Below the pieces are notes generated by a model. That model did no database searches. It was not told the DNA's origin and was given only the letters and a program-made list of their open reading frames with translations. Below are positions 16,650-23,066 of a stretch of 40,687 bases of DNA, in pieces. The translations under genes and the position numbers were made by a program. Positions within the stretch are counted from its first letter, which is position 1, and every line of letters starts with the position of its first letter. Origin of the DNA: an uncultured Agathobaculum sp. (GTDB taxonomy: Bacteria; Bacillota; Clostridia; Oscillospirales; Butyricicoccaceae); NCBI RefSeq assembly GCF_944384735.1, contig NZ_CALWUN010000016.1:1-40687 (forward strand), written 5' to 3'.

Positions 16650-16691
16650 AAGGGCGTGCGCCGGGTTCCGACGCACGCCCTTGCGGCTTTT
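16650..16691 (+). terminator. Intrinsic terminator of the phosphohexomutase gene
   Basis: An 11-bp stem (16650-16660 with 16672-16682) ends 60 bp past the stop, then a short imperfect T-run (16688-16691). Confidence 0.7.
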
Positions 16692-16716
16692 GGGGACAGG
16701 GAAACGGGGGATCACC

Positions 16717-17610
16717 ATGAAAAACGAGATCAAACGCCTGCTGATCGGCGTGGTGATGGCCGCTGTGGTCGGCGGCGCGACGGCGGCCGGACAGGCCGCG
16801 GCGCAGCCGGTCGACGGCACGCAGATCGCAACGCTCGACGACCTGCGCGCCGCGCTGCCGCGGGATACGCGGTATTACTGCGAAACCATCCGGCTCAACC
16901 AGCAGGTGCTGCGCGAAATGACCGGCGGCGCGCTGACGGGGGACGACGGCAAGGACTGGTCGGAAACCGTGACCTATGCCGCTTACGACCCGGCAGGGCG
17001 CGTGATCGCGATTTTTGCCGACACGGGAAGCGGCACCACGCTGACCTTGAACGAATATGACAGCGCGGGCAACCGCGTGCACGGCGCCTTGTATCTGAAC
17101 GGCGCGCTGTCGACCGAGGTCGAGACGGTTTTTGACGGAGAGGGACGCGAGACCAGCTCGGAAACCCGCAGCGGGGATGAAACCAGCACCAGAAGCGAGC
17201 GCACCTACGAGCCGCAGCCGGACGGCACGACCCATTCGACGATGACGTCATATGACGCGGACGGCGCGGTGATCGAGCAGGATGAACACATCTTAGACGA
17301 CAAAAACCGCGTCATCCACAGCGAAATCAGCTTTCAAGGGTACTCGGCTGTTGCGGACTATGCCTACGATGACCAGGACCGGTTGATCCACAGCGCTGTG
17401 GACAGCGGCGACGGCGAGCGCCGTGAAACCGTGTGGCAGTATACCGACAGCACGGACGACCTGTCCTGCACCTATGCGCAGTATCAGGACGGCGTGCTGC
17501 AAAGCCGCATCGAGCAGCAGTTCGACGAAAACGGGGTATGCGTCTATCAGGCGGAGTACACCGCCGACGGCGCGCTGGCGTCGGAAACCATCCGCGAACC
17601 CATCACATAA
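16717..17610 (+). CDS. Secreted protein with YD/RHS-like repeats
   Basis: A 297-residue protein with an N-terminal signal peptide (KNEIKRLLIGVVMAAVVGG, then AAGQAAA before the mature part). I do not recognise a named family. The mature part has several repeats of the type YD-x-x-G-R/N-V-x: AAYDPAGRVIA, NEYDSAGNRVHG, TSYDADGAVIEQ, YAYDDQDRLIHS, QFDENGVCVYQ. These resemble the beta-hairpin YD repeats of RHS/wall-associated proteins, but there is no toxin domain or hyperconserved RHS core. The start at 16717 has a G-rich ribosome-binding site just upstream. It is the last gene before repeat copy 1. A surface role is inferred. Confidence 0.75.
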   Translation: MKNEIKRLLIGVVMAAVVGGATAAGQAAAQPVDGTQIATLDDLRAALPRDTRYYCETIRLNQQVLREMTGGALTGDDGKDWSETVTYAAYDPAGRVIAIFADTGSGTTLTLNEYDSAGNRVHGALYLNGALSTEVETVFDGEGRETSSETRSGDETSTRSERTYEPQPDGTTHSTMTSYDADGAVIEQDEHILDDKNRVIHSEISFQGYSAVADYAYDDQDRLIHSAVDSGDGERRETVWQYTDSTDDLSCTYAQYQDGVLQSRIEQQFDENGVCVYQAEYTADGALASETIREPIT

Positions 17611-17614
17611 GCAC

Positions 17615-17639
17615 AAGCGCCCGCTTCGGCGGGCGCTTT
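17615..17639 (+). terminator. Left copy of duplicated terminator hairpin (repeat copy 1)
   Basis: A 10-bp stem with TTCG tetraloop (17615-17624 with 17629-17638), directly followed by the repeat element instead of a T-run. The same 25 bases recur exactly at 17801-17825 on the other side of the element. Confidence 0.8.
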
Positions 17640-17800
17640 AGGCTGTCAAAAAACATAGTTTTCGACAGCCTCTCGATTGGAACCACGCTTCCGATCGAAT
17701 CAAATGTATCAAAAAATCGGGCAAAGCTCGCTTTTTTGATGCCGCTCACAGAGCGGCTGAACAATGCGCGCTACGGCGCGAGGACTTTATCGACAGACTG
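17640..17800 (+). mobile_element. Terminator-associated dispersed element, copy 1 (short form)
   Basis: 161 bp with no ORF of note. The left end forms an imperfect hairpin (one G-to-A change against copy 2). Next come a GATCG-containing stem, a poly-A/poly-T stem (ATCAAAAAA with TTTTTTGAT), and the stem GCCGCTC-ACA-GAGCGGC. It ends in ATCGACAGACTG. The left and right termini are imperfect inverted repeats (CTGTC[A/G]AAAA and CTGTCGATAA). Relative to copies 2 and 3 it lacks two internal blocks of about 45 bp each. It is flanked on both sides by the same 25-bp terminator hairpin. With the downstream promoter it explains the 17611-17963 gap. Confidence 0.8.
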
Positions 17801-17832
17801 AAGCGCCCGCTTCGGCGGGCGCTTTCCCTTTT
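17801..17832 (+). terminator. Right copy of duplicated terminator hairpin (repeat copy 1)
   Basis: Exact copy of 17615-17639, here followed by CCC and a T-run, so this copy is the working terminator. Confidence 0.8.
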
Positions 17833-17888
17833 TGACCAAGGCGGGAGGGCGGTCACGGGTTCTTTTGGCTATGGGCTGCCGGACGGTG

Positions 17889-17917
17889 TTGCATTTTTTC
17901 CCAGTGCGCGCTACAAT
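17889..17917 (+). promoter_or_regulatory. Promoter of the zinc-ribbon/LprI-like gene cluster
   Basis: TTGCAT (17889-17894), 17-bp spacer, TACAAT (17912-17917), 46 bp before the start codon. Probably drives the membrane protein and the two-component genes that follow. Confidence 0.75.
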
Positions 17918-17963
17918 AATGGAAAGACGCTGCTTCGATCAGGCAGCAGCAGGGGGATATTGT

Positions 17964-18830
17964 ATGTTCTGTACCAATTGTGGAAAAGAGCTCAAAGAAG
18001 GCAGTGTGTTCTGCCGGTATTGCGGCACAAAAGTAAAGAAACCGGCCAACACGGAGGCTGTCCCGGCGCCGCCGGCAGAACCGGCCGACCCGCAGCCCGT
18101 CCCGGCGCCGCCGGCAGAACCGCCTGTCCCACAGGCGGTTCGCCCCGCAAAAAAATCGCGCGGCCCGGTGATCATGATCGCAGTTGTGGCGGTGCTTGCC
18201 GTAGCCGGTATCGCGGCAGGCGGCATTTTGCTCGCGCAGCGCCAGCAAAACCGCGCCAATGAACTGCTGGCCGCGCAGGAACAGCTGGAGCAGGCGCAGC
18301 AGGAAGCTGCCTCGGCGCAGGAACAGCTGGAACAGGCGCAGGCGCAGATCGAGCAGGCCGAGCAGCAGCGCCAGCAGGCACAGCAGCAGGCCGAACAGGC
18401 GCAGCAGCAGATGGAACAGGCGCAAGCGGAGGCCGCAAAGCAGGCGGAACAACAAACAAGCGCCGTTTCCGCGCTGCGGCGGCAGGCCGAAGCAGAATTG
18501 GCGCAGGTCGAACAGCAGTCTGCGCAGCTGGAGGCACAGCTGGAAAGCGCCATCGATCAGGTTTCCCTCAACCGGTACAGCGGGCAGCTGTTCACGCTGT
18601 GGGATGAGGAGATCAATGTGCTGTGGGCACACCTGAAGAACTCGATGGGCGAAGAACGGTTCGACGCGCTCACCGAGGAACAGATCGACTGGATTGTTGC
18701 CAAGGAGGACGCCATCGAGGCCGCGGGCAACGAAGTGTCCGGCGGCTCGATGGAACCAATGGCGCGCAGCCTGACCGGCTACGAGTGGACGCGCGACCGC
18801 GTCTATTACCTGATGGATTATCTGCCATGA
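17964..18830 (+). CDS. Zinc-ribbon, coiled-coil membrane protein with LprI-like C-terminal domain
   Basis: A 288-residue protein in four parts. Residues 1-25 are a zinc ribbon with two C-x-x-C pairs (CTNC, CRYC). A Pro/Ala/Glu linker (about 28-60) contains a 13-residue unit repeated twice. A membrane helix follows (about 70-92, VIMIAVVAVLAVAGIAAGGIL). A long Gln/Glu/Ala coiled coil covers about 95-195. The last ~90 residues match the LprI/DUF1311 pattern: LWDEEINVLWAHLK, EEQIDWIVAKEDAIEA, GGSMEPMARSLTGYEWTRDRVYYL. LprI-type domains inhibit lysozyme in mycobacteria; whether this one does is unknown. The start at 17964 has AGGGGG upstream and places the zinc ribbon first, in the cytoplasm. It is followed after 22 bp by a two-component system, suggesting a shared envelope-sensing role. 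Confidence 0.8.
   Translation: MFCTNCGKELKEGSVFCRYCGTKVKKPANTEAVPAPPAEPADPQPVPAPPAEPPVPQAVRPAKKSRGPVIMIAVVAVLAVAGIAAGGILLAQRQQNRANELLAAQEQLEQAQQEAASAQEQLEQAQAQIEQAEQQRQQAQQQAEQAQQQMEQAQAEAAKQAEQQTSAVSALRRQAEAELAQVEQQSAQLEAQLESAIDQVSLNRYSGQLFTLWDEEINVLWAHLKNSMGEERFDALTEEQIDWIVAKEDAIEAAGNEVSGGSMEPMARSLTGYEWTRDRVYYLMDYLP
18061..18122 (+). repeat. 39-bp tandem repeat coding Pro-rich linker
   Basis: A 23-base unit at 18061-18083 recurs at 18100-18122 (period 39 bp, 13 codons), giving two PAPPAEP units in the linker of the zinc-ribbon protein. Confidence 0.8.
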
Positions 18831-18852
18831 ACAGAGGCAAGGAGGGAAAACC

Positions 18853-19527
18853 ATGCGCATTCTGGTCGCTGAGGACGAGCGCGATCTCAACCGCCTGATC
18901 TGCCGCACGCTTGAGCGGGCAGGCTACAGCGTCGACGCCTGCTTTGACGGCGAAGCCGCGCTCGACTGCCTGCGCGGCGCGGAATACGACTGCCTGCTGC
19001 TTGATGTCATGATGCCCAAGGCCGACGGCCATGCGGTGCTGCGCGCGGTGCGCGCCAAGGGCAGCGCCGTGCCGGTCATTTTCCTGACCGCGCGCGACAG
19101 CGTACACGACCGCATTGAGGGGCTCGACCTCGGCGCGGACGACTATCTGGTCAAGCCGTTCGACTTCGACGAGCTGCTTGCCCGCATCCGCGCGGCGACG
19201 CGCAAGTACGGTACGCAGAAAACCAGCGTGCTGACGCTGGCCGACCTGACGGTAGACACGGTCAGCCACGCGGTGACGCGCGGCGGCAAGGAGATCCGCC
19301 TGTCGGCCAAGGAATATGCGATTTTGCAATACCTGATGCAGCATCAGGGCACGGTCATTTCGCGCACACGGCTGGAAGACCACATCTGGAACTACGATTA
19401 CGCGGGCGGCTCGAACGTGGTCGACGTATATATCACCTACCTGCGCAAAAAGATCGACAACGGCTTTGACAAAAAGCTGCTGCACACCGTGCGCGGCGCG
19501 GGCTGGATACTCAAGGAGGGGCCGTGA
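18853..19527 (+). CDS. OmpR/PhoB-family response regulator
   Basis: A 224-residue protein with an N-terminal receiver (1-118) and a C-terminal winged helix (about 128-222). The receiver has the acidic pair E7/D8, phospho-acceptor D51 (LLLDVMMP), T79 and K101 (LVKPF). The output domain has LSAKEYAILQYLMQHQG, RTRLEDHIWNYDY, VDVYITYLRKKID and VRGAGWIL, all standard for OmpR-type DNA binding. AAGGAGG precedes the ATG. Its stop overlaps the kinase start by 4 nt, so the pair is co-translated. Likely target: the PepSY gene promoter downstream, which carries 11-bp-spaced direct repeats. Confidence 0.95.
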   Translation: MRILVAEDERDLNRLICRTLERAGYSVDACFDGEAALDCLRGAEYDCLLLDVMMPKADGHAVLRAVRAKGSAVPVIFLTARDSVHDRIEGLDLGADDYLVKPFDFDELLARIRAATRKYGTQKTSVLTLADLTVDTVSHAVTRGGKEIRLSAKEYAILQYLMQHQGTVISRTRLEDHIWNYDYAGGSNVVDVYITYLRKKIDNGFDKKLLHTVRGAGWILKEGP

Positions 19528-20873
19528 AGCACTTTTCCGTCAAGCAAAAGCTGACCCTGTGGATCACGCTGCTCATGCTGGTGCTGACCGCGCTGGTGCT
19601 GACGTTCATGGTCGCGGTCAGCAGCAGCGTCGTGACCGAAAACGCCTTCGAGCAGCTGTCCACAGCCGTGCAGGACAATGTCGGCGGCATTTCCCGCGAA
19701 AACGGCAGTCTGGTGTTCGATGCGGACTTCGCCTTCACCAAAAACGGCGTGTACACCGTGGTCTACAACAACGCGGGCGCGCTGCTGGCCGGGCAGCTGC
19801 CGCTGTCCTTCCCCGAGGGCGTAGGTTTTGAAAACGGCACGACCCGCCCGGTCGAGGGGACGGACGGGGACTTTTATGTGCTCGACCTGCGCCTGCCCTT
19901 CGGCTGGGAGGACGCGGTCTGGGTGCGCGGCATTACGGCCGCGCCCGACGTGGCCGACGTGCTCGACGACCTGACCGGCATCGCGCTGCTGCTGCTGCCG
20001 CTGCTGGTCGTAGTCAGCGGCGTGGGCGCGTACCTGCTGGCGCGGTCGACCTTCCGGCCGATCGACCGCATCATCCGCGCGGCCGAGACGATCGGCGAGG
20101 GGCGCGACCTGTCGCGCCGCATCGGCCTGCCGCCCGGCCGGGACGAGATCAGCCGGCTCGGACAGGCGTTCGACGGCATGTTCGGGCGGCTGGAAGCCTC
20201 CTTCGAGGCTGAAAAACAGTTCACCTCGGATGCGTCGCACGAGCTGCGCACGCCGACCGCGGTCATCCTCGCCCAGTGCGAAGACGCGCGGCGGCACGCC
20301 GAGACCCCGGCGCAGTATGCGCAGGCCATCGACGTGATCGAGCGGCAGGCGCGCCGGATGTCCGACCTGATCGCCAAGCTGCTGCAAATGACCCGGCTCG
20401 ATCAGGGCACGCAGCGCGCGTCGTTCGAGCGCGCCGACCTGAGCGGGCTGGCCGAGGTCATCTGCGCCGAGCAGCCCGGCCTGCCGCCGGAAGCCGTGCT
20501 GGAAACCGATATCCAGCCCGACGTCGAGGCCGATTTCGACGTGACGCTGGTCAGCCGCCTGCTGCAAAACCTGCTGAACAACGCCGTGCGCTACGGCGGC
20601 GGGCACATCCTTGTGACCCTGCGCCGCGACGGTGCGGACGCGGTGCTGTCCGTGCGGGACGACGGCCCGGGCATCCCCCCGGAGCAGCAGGACAAGATCT
20701 GGCAGCGGTTCTATCAGGCGGACGCGTCCCGCAGCGGCGAAAACGGCGCGGGGCTCGGCCTGCCGATGGTGCGGCAGATCGCCGCGCTGCACGGCGGCAC
20801 GGTGACGCTTGCCAGCGCGCCCGGCCGGGGCAGCTGTTTTACCTTCCGTTTCCCGGCGGAGCGGCCTTCATGA
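19524..20873 (+). CDS. Sensor histidine kinase
   Basis: A 449-residue membrane kinase, starting at GTG (GTGA overlap with the regulator; AAGGAGG upstream). There are two membrane helices (about 11-33 and 152-173) around a ~118-residue outside sensor domain that I do not recognise. A HAMP domain follows (about 174-226), then HisKA with phospho-accepting H239 (DASHELRTP), and HATPase_c with N353 (LLNNAVRYGGG), DDGPGIP (about 379-385), the F-box IWQRFYQAD and GAGLGLPMV (408-416). It phosphorylates the adjacent regulator. The signal is unknown; the flanking LprI-like and PepSY secreted proteins suggest cell-wall or protease stress. Confidence 0.95.
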   Translation: MKHFSVKQKLTLWITLLMLVLTALVLTFMVAVSSSVVTENAFEQLSTAVQDNVGGISRENGSLVFDADFAFTKNGVYTVVYNNAGALLAGQLPLSFPEGVGFENGTTRPVEGTDGDFYVLDLRLPFGWEDAVWVRGITAAPDVADVLDDLTGIALLLLPLLVVVSGVGAYLLARSTFRPIDRIIRAAETIGEGRDLSRRIGLPPGRDEISRLGQAFDGMFGRLEASFEAEKQFTSDASHELRTPTAVILAQCEDARRHAETPAQYAQAIDVIERQARRMSDLIAKLLQMTRLDQGTQRASFERADLSGLAEVICAEQPGLPPEAVLETDIQPDVEADFDVTLVSRLLQNLLNNAVRYGGGHILVTLRRDGADAVLSVRDDGPGIPPEQQDKIWQRFYQADASRSGENGAGLGLPMVRQIAALHGGTVTLASAPGRGSCFTFRFPAERPS

Positions 20874-20939
20874 CGGCAGACAAGGCGGCGCAGGGCATGT
20901 CCCGGCGCCGCTTTAAAAATTTTTTGAAAAGTTCTACCC

Positions 20940-20973
20940 TTTTAATGGAGTTTTAATATTCGCCTGGTATGAT
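20940..20973 (+). promoter_or_regulatory. PepSY gene promoter with direct-repeat operator
   Basis: An extended -10 TGG-TATGAT is at 20965-20973. Upstream, in place of a good -35, TTTTAAT occurs at 20940-20946 and again at 20951-20957, period 11 bp. OmpR/PhoB-type regulators bind tandem repeats at about this spacing, and the regulator gene lies just upstream, so a site for activation by this two-component system is likely. Confidence 0.6.
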
Positions 20974-21004
20974 AAAGGCACAACAACGGAAAGGACGTGA
21001 CCGA

Positions 21005-21802
21005 ATGAAAAAGCAAATGGTGGTTTTCGCAGCATCCGCGGCGCTGGCCGCGCTGCTGACCGGCTGCGTATCGACTCAGGGCAGCGCGCAGATGAACTAT
21101 ATCGGCGCGGAGGCCGCGAAAAATATGGCGGCGACAGCCGCCCAGGTCAACAAGGACGACGCGGTATTCACCGAGGCGGCGCTGGGTGAAAAGAACGGCA
21201 CGATGTATTACGACGTCGAGTTCACCGCAGGCGGCACGGAATACACCTACGCGATCGACGCGCTGACCGGCGCGGTGATCGAGTCGGGCAGCCAACAGGC
21301 GCAGGGTTACGATCCGGCAAAGCCGGACGGCGCACAGACTGGCACGGCCGGCGCGGTCGATGAGGCACAGGCCAAGCAGATCGCGCTCGAGCACGCGGGC
21401 GTGGCGGAATCCGACACCGCGTTCCTGCTGGTGCAGCCCGACTATGAGGACGGCACAGCGGTCTACGATGTCGAGTTCTATGTCGCCGCGACAAACACCG
21501 AGTACGACTACGAGATCGACGCCGCGACCGGCGCTATCCGCAGCTACGATTACGATGCGGAGAATTACAGCGGCACGCAGACCACAGGCGGCGAAACCAA
21601 GACCGAGGCCGAGGTGCAGGCGATCGCGCTGGCCAAGGTGCCCGGCGCGACGGCAAACGATATCCGCATGACGCTCGACCGCGACGACGGCAAGCTGCGG
21701 TACGAGGGCAAGATCATCTACGACGGCATGGAGTACGAATTTGAAATCGACGCTTACAGCGGCGCCATCCTCGAATGGGACGCAGAGTCGGTTTTTGATT
21801 GA
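21005..21802 (+). CDS. PepSY-domain lipoprotein
   Basis: A 265-residue exported lipoprotein. The signal peptide ends in the lipobox LLTGC with C21. Three PepSY-like units follow. Each has a strand pair such as YDVEFTAGGTEYTYAIDALTGAVI (split here as YDVEF, then TYAIDALTGAVI), with DEAQAKQIALEHAG and EAEVQAIALAKVPGA as the typical PepSY helices. PepSY domains are thought to act as protease-inhibitor or propeptide-like modules at the cell surface. The start at 21005 has AAAGGA upstream. It follows the kinase gene by 131 bp with its own promoter and is followed after 29 bp by a second PepSY gene. Confidence 0.9.
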   Translation: MKKQMVVFAASAALAALLTGCVSTQGSAQMNYIGAEAAKNMAATAAQVNKDDAVFTEAALGEKNGTMYYDVEFTAGGTEYTYAIDALTGAVIESGSQQAQGYDPAKPDGAQTGTAGAVDEAQAKQIALEHAGVAESDTAFLLVQPDYEDGTAVYDVEFYVAATNTEYDYEIDAATGAIRSYDYDAENYSGTQTTGGETKTEAEVQAIALAKVPGATANDIRMTLDRDDGKLRYEGKIIYDGMEYEFEIDAYSGAILEWDAESVFD

Positions 21803-21831
21803 CACACAGACAGCAAAGGGAGGAATTTGAC

Positions 21832-22893
21832 ATGAAAAAATTGATTTGCACCATGGCGATGGCCGCGCTGCTGTGCGGCGCGGCGGGCGCGGCGCAGGGC
21901 GCGTACACCGTCACCGCCGAGCTCAGCCCGGATATCCACGTCATCATCGACGGCGCCGAGCGCATTTTTTACAATGTGCAGGGGCAGGAAGTGCACCCGA
22001 TCAGCTATGCGGGCACGACCTATGTGCCGATTCGCTCGATCGGCGAGCTGATGGACAAAAACGTCAACTGGGATGAGTCGACGAGCACCGCCACCATCGG
22101 CGGCGCGCGCGTCACGCCGGACGCGACCGGCACGCCGGATGCCAACGCGGTGACGCAGGATATCACGCTGCGCATCGAGCCGGGCTACACCATCGTCATC
22201 GACGGCACGGCGCGCACCTTCTACAACGTCAACGGCCAGAAGGTCGACCCGGCGCTGTACAACGGCTCGATCTACCTGCCCATCCGCGCCATCGGCGAGA
22301 TCATGGGCAAGACGGTCGGCTGGGACGAGGCGACCCAGACCGTGACGCTGACCGCGAACGCGCCTGACGGCACCGTGACCGATTTCGACACCGAAAACCA
22401 GACCGGCACCACCGGCACGACCACGCCGGGCGGCTCGGTGACGCTCGAGCAGGCCAAGCAGACCGCGCTGAACCACGCGGGACGCGCGGCGGCCGACGTG
22501 ACCTTCACCCAGCAGACGACCGACCGCGACGACGGCCGTCTGGTATACGAGATCGAATTCATCTACCGCACGGGCACGAACAGCTACATCGAATATGATT
22601 ACGAGATTGACGCGACGACCGGCGCGGTGCGCAGCTACCAGCAGGAGACCAAGGGCCAGAGCGGCACGGGCAGCCAGTCCGGCACGATCACCGAGGCGCG
22701 CGCCAAGGAGATCGCCCTCGCCCGTGTGCCGGGCGCGACGACGTCCAACATCTACGGCTTCGAACGCGACTGGGACGACGGCCGCTGGGAGTACGAAGGC
22801 AAGATCATCTACAACGGCATGGAGTACGAGTTCACGATCGACGCGACGACCGGCACCGTGACCGATTGGGATGTCGAGTCCATTTACCATTAA
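21832..22893 (+). CDS. Secreted protein: two copper-amine-oxidase-N-like units plus two PepSY domains
   Basis: A 353-residue protein with a signal peptide (MKKLICTMAMAALLCGAAGA then AQG). Residues about 30-90 and 100-165 are two copies of the copper amine oxidase N-terminal-like domain, each with an IDG...FYNV...strand and PIR[S/A]IGE[L/I]M followed by a W-D-E-[S/A]-T motif. After a Thr/Gly-rich linker come two PepSY units (about 190-255 and 265-350), with EQAKQTALNHAG and EARAKEIALARVPGA helices and IDATTGAV/IDATTGTV turns. GGGAGG precedes the ATG. The C-terminal PepSY units closely resemble those of the preceding lipoprotein, so the pair probably arose by duplication. There is no enzyme active site. 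Confidence 0.88.
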   Translation: MKKLICTMAMAALLCGAAGAAQGAYTVTAELSPDIHVIIDGAERIFYNVQGQEVHPISYAGTTYVPIRSIGELMDKNVNWDESTSTATIGGARVTPDATGTPDANAVTQDITLRIEPGYTIVIDGTARTFYNVNGQKVDPALYNGSIYLPIRAIGEIMGKTVGWDEATQTVTLTANAPDGTVTDFDTENQTGTTGTTTPGGSVTLEQAKQTALNHAGRAAADVTFTQQTTDRDDGRLVYEIEFIYRTGTNSYIEYDYEIDATTGAVRSYQQETKGQSGTGSQSGTITEARAKEIALARVPGATTSNIYGFERDWDDGRWEYEGKIIYNGMEYEFTIDATTGTVTDWDVESIYH

Positions 22894-22916
22894 CACGGGT
22901 TGCGCGCAGACAGCAT

Positions 22917-22965
22917 GATAACAGGCAACAGCCGGGGCAGAACGCCCCGGCTGTTGCCTGTTATC
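22917..22965 (+). terminator. 22-bp perfect hairpin after the PepSY genes
   Basis: Arms 22917-22938 and 22944-22965 are exact reverse complements with a 5-nt loop. It lies 23 bp past the stop codon. There is no T-run on either strand, so it may be a very stable mRNA end or a bidirectional blocker and not a standard terminator. Confidence 0.65.
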
Positions 22966-23012
22966 CGGATGTACACCCGTTTTCGCGCGCAAGCATGCTT
23001 TTCCGCCGCCCC

Positions 23013-23041
23013 TTTTTTGCACGGCGCGGATGTGATACAAT
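23013..23041 (+). promoter_or_regulatory. ABC exporter promoter (extended -10)
   Basis: TGA-TACAAT at 23033-23041 fits an extended -10. The -35 region is only T-rich. It lies 25 bp before the first possible start codon. Confidence 0.5.
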
Positions 23042-23066
23042 AAAGGCGTAACGCCATGGCGAAGGG

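Noticed and set aside
14721-16820. 699-codon minus-strand frame across the phosphohexomutase gene
   Set aside because: No recognisable domain, and the plus-strand enzyme has all its active-site motifs.
18270-18460. CAG/GAG-rich repetitive stretch that looks like a microsatellite or array
   Set aside because: It is in frame and encodes a Gln/Glu/Ala coiled coil; units are irregular and there are no spacers, so it is not a CRISPR array.
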